From positions 1,697,350 to 1,761,349 of the forward strand of contig FO203512.1 of NCBI GenBank assembly GCA_000967895.1: a DNA stretch of 64,000 nt, read 5' to 3'. Of the stretch, positions 27,328 through 36,263 are shown in pieces (position 1 is the first letter of the stretch; each line of letters opens with the position of its first letter). The translations under genes and the position numbers were made by a program. The notes under the pieces were generated by a model. The model made no database searches and had not been told where the DNA came from. It saw only the letters and a program-made list of their open reading frames with translations. Source of the DNA: Oleispira antarctica RB-8 (GTDB lineage Bacteria; Pseudomonadota; Gammaproteobacteria; Pseudomonadales; Oceanobacteraceae).

Positions 27328-28776
27328 ATGAAAACTTTTTTTATAAAGACAATGGGGTCTAAGGCCTTATTGGGACTTTTTACCGGTGTGCTCGGATTTT
27401 CCTCTCTCGCAAGTGCGCATAACGATGCTGCTTATAGTCATGATTATCGAGCTGTGGCGTCGAACCCTAGCTGGATGGCTGGAGTTGATGGTAATAAGCG
27501 AGTCAGTGAACTCTCTATTCCTGGTACCCACGATACCATGTCGATTCGTGCGGGTGATGCTTGGCAAAACCAAACGATGACATTAACGCAGCAGCTTGAG
27601 TCGGGTATTCGTGTGTTTGATATGCGAACACGTCATATTAATAACCGCTTCCGTATGCATCATGGAATCATTGCACAAGATACTTACTTTAATGATGTGT
27701 TGAATGACATTGATAGTTTCTTAGCAGCGAATGCTTCAGAAACTGTTTTATTCCGCTTACGCTCTGAGCACACATCAGAGAATAATACTGAAAGTTATAC
27801 TCAAACTTTGAATAAATATTTAGCGGCGAAGGGTGCTAAACGCTGGGTACCGACTAATTCAAACCCTACGCTGAATGAAATTCGCGGTAAGTTTGTCATT
27901 TTGCAAGAATTCTCAGGTTATGCTCCTGATGGTAAACCTTATGGGCTTTCTTATGGCGCGATTGATAAGCAAGACGACTATGCTATGTCGACCAATTGGG
28001 CACTGTATGACAAGTGGACAGCGGTTAAAAATCATTTAAATAAATCAAAGAATGGCAATCGTAATACGATTTACATGAACTATCTTAGTGGTGCTAATGG
28101 TTCATTTCCCTATTTTGTTGTCAGTGGCCATTCAAGCCCTGGTACCTCTGCCCCGCGCTTGGCGACAGGTCTTACAACACCGGGTTGGAACAGTTCTTAT
28201 CCTGATTTCCCACGTGTGAGTTGTTTCATTGGTATTTGTACTATCGCATTCGAAGGTACTAATACATTAACGGCAAACTACATTGCTCATTCAGCTTATA
28301 ACTCAGGTATTGCAGGTATGGTTATGACCGACTTTCCGGGTAAGCGCTTTATTGAAAACTTGATTCGTTTAAATACCGTTGCCGATTACCGTGAACTTCG
28401 TGATGCACGTACGGGCAAATGTTTAGATTTTGAAGGGGTTACACCGGCCAACGGCAAGAAAGCCTTATTATGGGATTGTGCAAATGTTGCTTGGCAGAAG
28501 TGGTCGTATGACGCAAAGACAGGGCTATTACACAATAAGGCCAATCCTGCTTATTGTTTGGATAATATGGGTCAACCGTATGCGGGTGGTGGCATTCATA
28601 TGTGGCAGTGTAATGCGTCTAATGTGAATCAGCAGTGGAATTTTGTTGGCAATAACTTACGTCCTAAAGCGAATGGCTATATTTCGGTTGATGCTTATGG
28701 TCGAGATAATGGTTCTCAAGTAGGGCTTTGGTCGAATCATGATGGTTCTAACCAGCAGTGGAGTTGGGGGAACTAG
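27328..28776 (+). CDS. Secreted phosphatidylinositol-specific phospholipase C-like enzyme with ricin-B tail
   Basis: 482 residues. Signal peptide cut near SLASA-HN (30). The PI-PLC-X domain covers about 55-345 with catalytic His68 and Asp69 in SIPGTHDTMS, ESGIRVFDMRTR, and the second His in RMHHGII (111/112), then ETVLFRLRSE. The C-terminal ~125 residues form a ricin-B lectin domain (CLDFEGV, LLWDCANVAWQKW, YCLDNMGQ, NQQWSWGN) almost identical in pattern to that of the gene at 28960. Expected to cleave phosphatidylinositol or GPI-type lipids outside the cell without metal. AGGT lies seven bases before ATG 27328. Confidence 0.9.
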   Translation: MKTFFIKTMGSKALLGLFTGVLGFSSLASAHNDAAYSHDYRAVASNPSWMAGVDGNKRVSELSIPGTHDTMSIRAGDAWQNQTMTLTQQLESGIRVFDMRTRHINNRFRMHHGIIAQDTYFNDVLNDIDSFLAANASETVLFRLRSEHTSENNTESYTQTLNKYLAAKGAKRWVPTNSNPTLNEIRGKFVILQEFSGYAPDGKPYGLSYGAIDKQDDYAMSTNWALYDKWTAVKNHLNKSKNGNRNTIYMNYLSGANGSFPYFVVSGHSSPGTSAPRLATGLTTPGWNSSYPDFPRVSCFIGICTIAFEGTNTLTANYIAHSAYNSGIAGMVMTDFPGKRFIENLIRLNTVADYRELRDARTGKCLDFEGVTPANGKKALLWDCANVAWQKWSYDAKTGLLHNKANPAYCLDNMGQPYAGGGIHMWQCNASNVNQQWNFVGNNLRPKANGYISVDAYGRDNGSQVGLWSNHDGSNQQWSWGN

Positions 28777-28794
28777 TCGATACTAATAAAAATT

Positions 28795-28830
28795 TGTCAT
28801 CTGTTGGCACTAATCTGTCATCAGATGGCA
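28795..28830. promoter_or_regulatory. Direct repeat with 21-bp period, possible AraC-type activator site
   Basis: tgtcatctgttggca (28795-28809) and tgtcatcagatggca (28816-28830) agree at 13 of 15 positions and lie two helical turns apart, the usual layout for AraC-family binding. They stand about 130 bp before the sphingomyelinase-like gene. Confidence 0.4.
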
Positions 28831-28959
28831 ATGTATTTTTAGGATTATAGCGATAGATTTAAATTCTTAAGATTTAAATCTTATAGTTACCTCTCGCAGG
28901 AAGCATCCGAGGTTTCGTTATATAAAAAATAAAAAACCACCTGAAAACGAGATGCACAC

Positions 28960-30711
28960 ATGCGAAAAAAATTTTCTACGTTAGCCTTTTTTACGGCGCC
29001 AGTCTTACTCACCGCCGTCGCGGTATTATCCAGCGCGTCGACCTGGGCCGAAAGCTACATTTATTTAACCAATAATACCAACCAAACCTTAGACTTAACC
29101 ATTAATCAACGGGGTTCTGCATTGGTGAAGGGAGAACATTGGCAGCAACATGCTACCTCTGTGCCGCCATTAGGAACCGTTCGCTATTTAGAAACCAATC
29201 GTGATACCGGTATTAAATGGGGTAAGGATTATTATTTTGATACCACTGTCACAGCCGAAGATGGCAGCACGACGATGTTACAGCAGAAATTAACCGGTAC
29301 TTGGAATTTCAGTGATATCTGGCATGGGACTCAACAATCCCCTTGGTACGATGATCGAAACATTCATTCGGTAAAACAAAGCTTTGCGGGTGTCGACTCT
29401 ACGATTGCTTTTAAAGCGGAAAATGCTCGCGCCAATGGTGATGATTATTATTATGTTATTCACCCAAAAGAGGACGACGTCATACGCGGTGCGAATAATA
29501 ACTTTAATGTGTTGGCTTATAATGTTTGGGCACTGCTACCGGGGTTAGTTTCAAAGAGTGTGAGTGAGCGTTTAAATTTATTGAAAGATAAATTGAATGG
29601 TTATGATGCCATTGTTTTTTCTGAGCTATTTGATAATAGCCGTCGTAATACTTTTCTTAATGCACTTAAAACAGAATATCCTTATCAGACTCAGGTGGTT
29701 GATCGTTCAGGTTCATTAGAAGATGGCGGTGTTTTGATTGTGAGCCGTTATCCTATTGATAGTGAATCTCAAATTGCGTTTGATGATTGTGATGCAGAAG
29801 ATTGCATGTCAGCCAAGGGTGTAATTTACGCAAAAATTAATAAGGGTGGAAACCCTTATCATGTTTTTGGTAGTCATACCCAAGCGTGGACCGCGGATAA
29901 AAATCAAGCAACGCGCTTAAGTCAATTTCAACAAATGCGTAATTTTATTAATAGTCGATCTATTAGTTCAAGTGAGCCTGTTATTATTGCGGGTGATTTG
30001 AATGTCGATAAAATTAATTTCCCACAAGAATACAATACGATGTTGAATGTATTGAACGCTGAGGAAGTGCCACGCAATGGTGGTTATGCTTATACCTATA
30101 ATGGCTATGTGAATAATTGGACCGATGGCGCGCCTGAGAATCTGGATTATGTTTTATATTCTACGGCACACCTTCAGCCTACGAGTTCTGAATCTAAAGT
30201 TCTGACGCCGCGCAGTATTCATGCTGATGTCTTTACCAAGTACGACTTGTCAGATCACTTTGCGATGGTGGGTAATTTAACGTTTGATACACCGGCAGGA
30301 GAGGCCGATACGACGTTAGTTTATAAAGAATTACGTGACGGTCGTTCGAACAAGTGCTTAGATTTTGACGGTGCTAGCCCATCTAATGGTAAGCAAGCTT
30401 TGTTATGGGATTGTGCGAATGTTGCATGGCAAAAATGGGCGTTAGATCAAGATAGCGGTTTGTTACGCAATCAGGCTAACCCTGAATATTGCCTTGATAA
30501 TATGGGCCAAGCTTATTCTGGCGGTGGACTTCATCTGTGGCAGTGCGATGAAAATAATATCAATCAGCAGTGGGATTTTGAAAACGCTCAGCTAGTGCCT
30601 CGCTCCAACAACTTAATCGCAGTTGATGCTTATGGCACTGACAATGGCTCACAAGTTGCTTTTTGGTCGAAACACAATGGCGGCAATCAGCAATGGTCTT
30701 GGGGGAATTAA
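28960..30711 (+). CDS. Secreted sphingomyelinase C-like enzyme with ricin-B tail
   Basis: 583 residues. Signal peptide to about residue 30 (STWAES). Residues 31-170 form a beta-rich N-terminal domain (YIYLTNNTNQTLDLTINQRG). The endonuclease/exonuclease/phosphatase fold follows, about 185-445: NVLAYNVWALLPG, the metal Glu in VFSELFD, GVLIVSRYPI, HTQAW, AGDLNVDK and the final catalytic LSDHFAMVG. This matches bacterial neutral sphingomyelinases (beta-haemolysin type), Mg-dependent enzymes that split sphingomyelin to ceramide and phosphocholine. The C-terminal ricin-B domain closely resembles that of the 27328 gene. Sphingomyelin is rare in bacteria, so a eukaryotic target membrane is likely. 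Confidence 0.9.
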   Translation: MRKKFSTLAFFTAPVLLTAVAVLSSASTWAESYIYLTNNTNQTLDLTINQRGSALVKGEHWQQHATSVPPLGTVRYLETNRDTGIKWGKDYYFDTTVTAEDGSTTMLQQKLTGTWNFSDIWHGTQQSPWYDDRNIHSVKQSFAGVDSTIAFKAENARANGDDYYYVIHPKEDDVIRGANNNFNVLAYNVWALLPGLVSKSVSERLNLLKDKLNGYDAIVFSELFDNSRRNTFLNALKTEYPYQTQVVDRSGSLEDGGVLIVSRYPIDSESQIAFDDCDAEDCMSAKGVIYAKINKGGNPYHVFGSHTQAWTADKNQATRLSQFQQMRNFINSRSISSSEPVIIAGDLNVDKINFPQEYNTMLNVLNAEEVPRNGGYAYTYNGYVNNWTDGAPENLDYVLYSTAHLQPTSSESKVLTPRSIHADVFTKYDLSDHFAMVGNLTFDTPAGEADTTLVYKELRDGRSNKCLDFDGASPSNGKQALLWDCANVAWQKWALDQDSGLLRNQANPEYCLDNMGQAYSGGGLHLWQCDENNINQQWDFENAQLVPRSNNLIAVDAYGTDNGSQVAFWSKHNGGNQQWSWGN

Positions 30712-30769
30712 GGTTTTTTGTTAACGGTAGTTTTCTGTTAGCGATTAATTAATCGTAATCAACATAGCG

Positions 30770-31804
30770 CTATAATCGTCGACTGAATCGATTGCGGTAT
30801 TCAGTCGGCGTTAACCCCGTTTTCTTTTTAAATAAACGCCGGAAAGAACTCGCATCTTCATAGCCAATTTTATTCATCACAGTATCAACATTAAAATCAC
30901 TTTCTTCTAGCATCTTTCTCGCTCGTTCAATACGGACCGACTGCAGGTAAGTATTCGGAGGCATGCCTAAAGCACTGTTGAATTTTCGAATTAGAGTGCG
31001 CTGAGAAACATTATACTGCGTTGCTAAATCTTCAATGCTCAGAGAAAGAGTGCAGTCTTGTTCGATAATGGCTTGGATTTTGTTGACGAGATCATCTTGA
31101 TGCGGTTTGGCGATGCGCATTAATGAATAAGACAGTTGGCTATCACGGCGATAATCAATCACAAACGCTTTCGCTGTTTGCATGGCGGTTTCAAAATCAA
31201 TACTGCGTTCAATAATATGCAAACCTAAATCAAACCATGCAATCCCTCCGCCTGCGCAGAATATATTTTCATCGCGAGTAATCAGTTGGTCAGCTTGCAA
31301 GTTTATTTGAGGAAAACGTTGCTTAAATTCAGTTTCAAAGCCCCAGTGTGTGGTCGCGGCTTTACCATCTAATATACCCGCTTCAGCTAACAAAAAATTT
31401 CCGGTGCAATTACCGGCAATGGTCCAGCCCGATTGATGTGCTTTTTTTAATAGTTGTATCAGCTCTGGATTATTATCCAGCGTCTGTTGAATAGGCCCGC
31501 CGATGGTGGGGACGACTAATATGTTTGATTCTAAGCTATCGGAGGTATTGTGATCTAAAGTATTTTCTAAATCATCGAAGCTACAGTGTGGCGCCAGTTT
31601 TAAATTATTAATGCAGTGAATATTTTGACCGTGATTGCTGGCCAATTGAACATTGAAAGCCACGGCGGTTTCTTGATGCTGAATGCGATTCCAAGTAACC
31701 CCAGCTAACGCAAAAAGATCAACGATGCCAGTGATGGCGGATGCAAGCGCTTGATCAAAGCCTAATACATAAATATTTATCATAATTTGGGTTTTCTTAC
31801 TCAA
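30770..31804 (-). CDS. GlxA-type AraC-family regulator (DJ-1/PfpI domain)
   Basis: 344 residues from TTG 31804, or 337 from ATG 31783, which looks more like family starts (MINIYVLGFDQALASAITG). An N-terminal DJ-1/PfpI-like domain (about 8-200) has the elbow GNCTGNFLLAEAGILDG with Cys, then THWGFETEF and AGGGIAWFDLG. The C-terminal double HTH (YNVSQRTLIRKFNSALGMPP; IGYEDASSFRRLFKKKTG) is intact. It is convergent with the sphingomyelinase gene. Together with the AraC gene at 23571 it brackets the three exoenzymes. Confidence 0.9.
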   Translation of the reverse strand: MSKKTQIMINIYVLGFDQALASAITGIVDLFALAGVTWNRIQHQETAVAFNVQLASNHGQNIHCINNLKLAPHCSFDDLENTLDHNTSDSLESNILVVPTIGGPIQQTLDNNPELIQLLKKAHQSGWTIAGNCTGNFLLAEAGILDGKAATTHWGFETEFKQRFPQINLQADQLITRDENIFCAGGGIAWFDLGLHIIERSIDFETAMQTAKAFVIDYRRDSQLSYSLMRIAKPHQDDLVNKIQAIIEQDCTLSLSIEDLATQYNVSQRTLIRKFNSALGMPPNTYLQSVRIERARKMLEESDFNVDTVMNKIGYEDASSFRRLFKKKTGLTPTEYRNRFSRRL

Positions 31805-31974
31805 TGCTCAAGTGGTCAATGAAGCTTTGGCACTTATGGATCTAAAAAGATGCTTTAGGGAATGCTTAGTGTACTTAATGGCAGTATCAGCTCTATATGT
31901 GTCTATATTGACAATTCAAACGCCTCTTGGCAAGTCGGATACTAGACTTCAGATTTACTATTGGGGTGATAATT

Positions 31975-33765
31975 GTGTCGAACTTAATTAATGCGAAAGA
32001 TTTAGAGTTTTTATTGTATGACGTTTTTCAAGCTCAGCAGTTGACCGAACTGCCTTTTTATCAAGATCATGATAAAGGGACATTCGATGGCGTTATCGCC
32101 ACGGCCGAAAAAATTGCCACCGAATACTTCTTACCCCATAACGCGAAAGCGGATGCTAACGAGCCACAATTTGATGGTGATAAAGTAACCACTATTGATG
32201 AAGTTAAGGTTGCTTGGCAGCATTATTCGCAATCAGGTTTATTGGCTGCGCGACACAGTTACGATGATGGAGGTATGCAGTTACCTGCCATTATTAATAC
32301 GGCGTGTGTTAGCTACTTCATGTCGGCGAACCCTTCAACATCTGGTTACCCGTTTTTAACCAGTGCGGCGGCCAATTTAATTAATGCTTTTGCCGCTGAT
32401 GAGCATAAGAAAAAATATTTACCGGCAATGTTTGATGGCCGTTTCTCTGGCACCATGGCGATGACAGAGCCTGATGTCGGCTCGTCTTTAGGAGATCTCA
32501 CGACAAAAGCAACCCCGCAAGACGATGGCAGCTATCGTATCAAAGGCCAGAAAATGTACATTTCTGGCGGAGATCAAGACATTACAGAAAATATTGTGCA
32601 TTTGGTATTAGCAAGAATCGAAGGCGCACCACAAGGGGCAAAAGGGATTTCATTATTCATCGTGCCGAAAATACTGACACATGACGATGGCTCTTTGGGC
32701 GCGGCGAATGACGTGAAGCTTGTTGGCTTATTGCATAAAATGGGTTATCGCGGCACGACCAGTACCGTGCTTCAATTTGGTGATAATAACCAATGCCAAG
32801 GCTTTTTGATTGGCGAAGCTAATCATGGCTTAAAATATATGTTCAAAATGATGAATGAAGCGCGTATTGGTGTGGGTACTGGTGCGGCGATGATTGGTTA
32901 TCGTGGTTACTTGGAATCGCTAGATTATGCGAAAAATCGTCCACAAGGTCGATCTGTTGCGAGTAAAGATTCAAACAGTAAGCCGTTAAATATCATCGAA
33001 CATACCGATGTGAAGCGCATGTTATTAGCACAGAAATGCTTTGTCGAAGGATCACTCGCTTTGTGCCTGTTAGCCGCGCGCTTAGTGGATGAGTCGGAAG
33101 TGGGTGGTGATGCTGATAGTGGTTTGCTATTAGATTTATTAACCCCTGTCGTTAAATCATTTCCATCTTATTATGGTCCGAAAGCGAATGACTTAGCTAT
33201 TCAAGTATTGGCTGGAGCGGGGTATACCAAAGATTATCCTGTAGAGCAGTGTTACCGAGATAACCGTTTAAATCCAATTCATGAAGGTACTCATGGTATT
33301 CAATCGTTGGATTTATTAGGACGAAAGCTATGGTTGCATAATGGCAAAGGCCAGCAGTTATTATTACAGAAAATCCAGAAAACATTGATGTCAGCGAAAG
33401 AAAAACCCGCATTGGCTGGGCTGGTTTCTGAATATCAAGGGTATCTCGATCTGTTTATTAAAACCACGATGACTCTGGGCGGCGCGTTACAGAAGGGTGA
33501 GGTTGAAAAAGGCTTAGCTAATTCCGCGGTCTATCTGGATATGATGGGGAAAATGGTTGTTGCTTGGCTGTGGATCGAAATGGCCGACAAAGCGACGTCG
33601 GTATTTGAAAATAAAGATTCTGCCGAGGATCAGCAGTTTCTAGCAGGCAAGCTACAAGCTGCTCAATACTTTATTCGTTGGGAGTTGCCTAAAGTCACGC
33701 ATCAAGCCAATTTATTACAAGGTTTTGATGAGACGTGTATGTCGATGCAAGCGGATTGGTTTTGA
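31975..33765 (+). CDS. Acyl-CoA dehydrogenase (DmdC/FadE-like, long form)
   Basis: 596 residues from GTG 31975 with TGGGG upstream; the longer frame from 31927 lacks a ribosome site. Domains: N-terminal helical (1-155), middle beta with MAMTEPDVGSSLGDL, helical part with MNEARIGVGTGAAMIG, and the active-site region NPIHEGTHGIQSLDLLGRK containing the catalytic Glu. A C-terminal extension (about 470-590) is typical of this ~600-residue branch, which oxidises medium- or methylthio-acyl-CoAs with FAD. It is followed after about 50 bp by an enoyl-CoA hydratase, giving two successive beta-oxidation steps. Confidence 0.9.
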   Translation: MSNLINAKDLEFLLYDVFQAQQLTELPFYQDHDKGTFDGVIATAEKIATEYFLPHNAKADANEPQFDGDKVTTIDEVKVAWQHYSQSGLLAARHSYDDGGMQLPAIINTACVSYFMSANPSTSGYPFLTSAAANLINAFAADEHKKKYLPAMFDGRFSGTMAMTEPDVGSSLGDLTTKATPQDDGSYRIKGQKMYISGGDQDITENIVHLVLARIEGAPQGAKGISLFIVPKILTHDDGSLGAANDVKLVGLLHKMGYRGTTSTVLQFGDNNQCQGFLIGEANHGLKYMFKMMNEARIGVGTGAAMIGYRGYLESLDYAKNRPQGRSVASKDSNSKPLNIIEHTDVKRMLLAQKCFVEGSLALCLLAARLVDESEVGGDADSGLLLDLLTPVVKSFPSYYGPKANDLAIQVLAGAGYTKDYPVEQCYRDNRLNPIHEGTHGIQSLDLLGRKLWLHNGKGQQLLLQKIQKTLMSAKEKPALAGLVSEYQGYLDLFIKTTMTLGGALQKGEVEKGLANSAVYLDMMGKMVVAWLWIEMADKATSVFENKDSAEDQQFLAGKLQAAQYFIRWELPKVTHQANLLQGFDETCMSMQADWF

Positions 33766-33817
33766 TCGTATAAATGATTAAATTTAATAATATTGTTAAA
33801 AAATTATGGATGTCGCT

Positions 33818-34600
33818 ATGAGTGAAAAGTTAATTGTAGAAGTCAGTGATCACATTATGACGATCACCTTTAATCGCCCAGAAATGTACAATCCGCTGGA
33901 TCCTGAAAGCTATTTTCTATTAGCCCAGGCGATGTATCGCTTGCAGCATGACGATGAGTTACGAGTTGCCGTAGTACAGGCTAATGGTAAGCATTTCAGT
34001 TCGGGTTTGGAATTGGATAAATGGGCTCCTATTTTTGCCAATGGTGAATATCCTGACTTACCACCAGAGCACCTAGATCCTTATGGTAATAAAGGTGAGG
34101 TATTAACCAAGCCCGTTATTATGGCAGTACAGGGTATCTGCTATACCTCAGGTTTAGAGTTGCTATTAAATACGGATATTCGGATCGCGACCCCAGAAGC
34201 TAGATTTGCTCAGTTAGAAGTTCAGCGCGGTATCTATCCTTGTGGTGGTGGTACGGTGCGTTTGCCTAGAGAAATTGGTTGGAGTAATGCTCAGCGTTAC
34301 ATTCTGACGGGCGATGAGTTCACTGCACAGCAAGCGTTGGAGTGGGGGATGGTGCAAGAGTTGGTTGAGCGAGATCAGTTGCATGAACATGCACGCTCAA
34401 TCGCTAAGAAAATAGCCAAGGCCGCGCCATTGGGTGTACAGGCTGCTTTGCGTTCGGCCAAGACGTGTCGAGTTCATGGCCAGGAAGCGGCTTTAAAGAC
34501 ACTGTTCACGGATCTGCCTAAAATTATGAAAAGTGAAGATGCTAAAGAAGGGATCGCTTCGTTCTTGCAAAGACGAGAGGCTAAATTTACGGGTAAATAA
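33818..34600 (+). CDS. Enoyl-CoA hydratase/isomerase family protein
   Basis: 260 residues from ATG 33818 (GGATG upstream); ATG 33806 adds four residues but has no ribosome site. Crotonase fold: FNRPEMYNPLD, the first oxyanion-hole segment FSSGLELDKWAP, the second VQGICYTSGLELLLNTDIRIATPEARFAQLEV in outline, and GGGTVRLPREIG. The usual first catalytic Glu position has FAQLEVQRG, and the PCGGGT segment replaces the more common PGAGGT, so the exact reaction may be isomerase or hydratase. Probably co-transcribed with the acyl-CoA dehydrogenase. Confidence 0.85.
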   Translation: MSEKLIVEVSDHIMTITFNRPEMYNPLDPESYFLLAQAMYRLQHDDELRVAVVQANGKHFSSGLELDKWAPIFANGEYPDLPPEHLDPYGNKGEVLTKPVIMAVQGICYTSGLELLLNTDIRIATPEARFAQLEVQRGIYPCGGGTVRLPREIGWSNAQRYILTGDEFTAQQALEWGMVQELVERDQLHEHARSIAKKIAKAAPLGVQAALRSAKTCRVHGQEAALKTLFTDLPKIMKSEDAKEGIASFLQRREAKFTGK

Positions 34601-34947
34601 AGCGAGACCACTTATTTTTTCTCTCAAGTTATCTTTAAGCAGAGTGAAAATAAGTGGCGTAAACAACATCGATTAAAATCAAAATGTAATTAGAGTAAAG
34701 AAAGTCTTATTGGATTGGTCAATTATAACCGTGAGCTATTTGCTCATTTGTTCTTTGCTAGCCAGACTTAACGAATAAGATGATCTAAGGCATGATTTAA
34801 TTATGCGGAACAGATGTTCGCTGAGTTGAAATCGGGTATTATGTTGTTGAGATTTACCTGTTGTGTCCAAATACTGGTATAATAGTGAATTTTATTACAA
34901 TTAGATCTTAAGCAGATTCTAAATAGATTTTTGAAATCAGGTTGTTT
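34601..34947. other. Intergenic region with long inverted repeat
   Basis: Holds the hairpin 34608-34657 and should contain the desaturase promoter. No gene seen. Confidence 0.4.
34608..34657. terminator. Large hairpin after enoyl-CoA hydratase gene
   Basis: 11-bp perfect arms (ccacttatttt / aaaataagtgg) with a further ctct/agag pairing inside after a 2-base mismatch. No proper T run follows on the plus strand, so it may be an mRNA 3' stabiliser or processing element rather than a classical terminator. Confidence 0.4.
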
Positions 34948-36114
34948 ATGAATAGTCAAAATACAAAGCAAAAGCCCCCGATTAACTGGGTTCCCGTGAT
35001 TATGTTTTCTGTCAGTACTTTGGCCTTATTAACCTTAGTGCCTTGGTATGGCATTCAGTATGGCTACAATGCCTCTGCTGTCGTCGCTTTTGTAATCATT
35101 ACTTGGTTAACAGGTATGTCTATTACAGGTGGATACCACCGTCTTTGGTCTCATAATGCTTATGAGGCTCATCCTATTCTTCGTGTTTGGTATGCCTTAT
35201 GGGGCGCAACGGCGATGCAGAATACGATTTTGGATTGGTGTTCAGGTCATCGAGTGCATCATCGTCACTGTGATGATGTTGAGCTAGACCCTTATTCTGC
35301 TAAACGTGGTTTGTGGTTCTCTCACATGGGTTGGATGTTGCGTAAATACCCTAGCGGCCAGGTTAACTTTGATAACGTTAAAAACCTGATGAATGACCCT
35401 GTTGTGATGTGGCAATATAAGTATTACTTACCGATTACGTTAGGCATGAACTTCGGTATTCCGATTATATTGGGTTTAATATTTGGTGATGTTGTGGGCA
35501 TGTTGTTGCTAGCGGGTGTAGCGCGATTAGTTTTGGCACACCACATTACTTTCTTTATCAATTCCATTGCTCATAAATGGGGTTCACAGCCTTATACGGA
35601 TGAGAATACCGCTCGTGATAATACGTTCTTTGCTTTCTTAACTCATGGCGAGGGCTATCACAATTATCACCATATTTTCCAAACAGATTATCGCAATGGC
35701 ATTCGCTGGTTCCACTGGGACCCCACTAAATGGTTCATTAAAGCGTGTTCTTGGGTTGGTTTGACAAAGAATTTGAAGAAAGTGCCTGACTTCAAAATTC
35801 AGCGTGCGAAAGTGAAAATGCAATTTAAGCGAGCGAATGAGCAGTTAGCACAAGCGAGTAACACGGATCAGTTCTCAGATAATATTGATCAGTGGAAACA
35901 AACATTAGAAAAAGAATATGACGATTTCAAAATATTGTTGAATGAGTGGACTGAATTACAAACTGGAAAATACCAGCAAACGTGTAAGACTTTGCAAGAA
36001 AAATGGCAGGGCGCATCAATTCATATTCGTTTTAAAGAAATAGAAGATGGTCTAAAGCTCCAGCATGAGCGTTTGCAGGAATTCAATGCTCAGTTTTCTT
36101 TTGTGAAAGTTTAA
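34948..36114 (+). CDS. Acyl-CoA (delta-9 type) fatty acid desaturase
   Basis: 388 residues from ATG 34948 (AGG nine bases upstream; TTG at 34942 rejected). Four membrane helices and the three histidine boxes of membrane di-iron desaturases: HRLWSH, HRVHHRHCD and HGEGYHNYHH. It introduces a double bond into acyl chains at the membrane, adjusting fluidity, as expected for a cold-adapted marine organism. A ~100-residue C-terminal extension, rich in charged coiled-coil-like residues (about 280-388), follows the catalytic domain, as in Pseudomonas-type desaturases. A terminator-like hairpin follows. Confidence 0.92.
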   Translation: MNSQNTKQKPPINWVPVIMFSVSTLALLTLVPWYGIQYGYNASAVVAFVIITWLTGMSITGGYHRLWSHNAYEAHPILRVWYALWGATAMQNTILDWCSGHRVHHRHCDDVELDPYSAKRGLWFSHMGWMLRKYPSGQVNFDNVKNLMNDPVVMWQYKYYLPITLGMNFGIPIILGLIFGDVVGMLLLAGVARLVLAHHITFFINSIAHKWGSQPYTDENTARDNTFFAFLTHGEGYHNYHHIFQTDYRNGIRWFHWDPTKWFIKACSWVGLTKNLKKVPDFKIQRAKVKMQFKRANEQLAQASNTDQFSDNIDQWKQTLEKEYDDFKILLNEWTELQTGKYQQTCKTLQEKWQGASIHIRFKEIEDGLKLQHERLQEFNAQFSFVKV

Positions 36115-36128
36115 TAATCCAGTTCTTC

Positions 36129-36165
36129 AGGAGGACCGAATACTCAGTCCTCTTAGATTCTTTTT
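36129..36165 (+). terminator. Terminator of desaturase gene
   Basis: Stem gaggac (36131-36136) with gtcctc (36147-36152), extended by wobble pairs, 10-base loop, followed by agattcttttt. Confidence 0.5.
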
Positions 36166-36263
36166 GGCTAATAATAAGCCATATACATTTACTAAATTGC
36201 CGTCACGACGTATTAACTCTTGAGTAGGCTATTCCTGAAATATTTTAGCGATAGAATCGGTAT

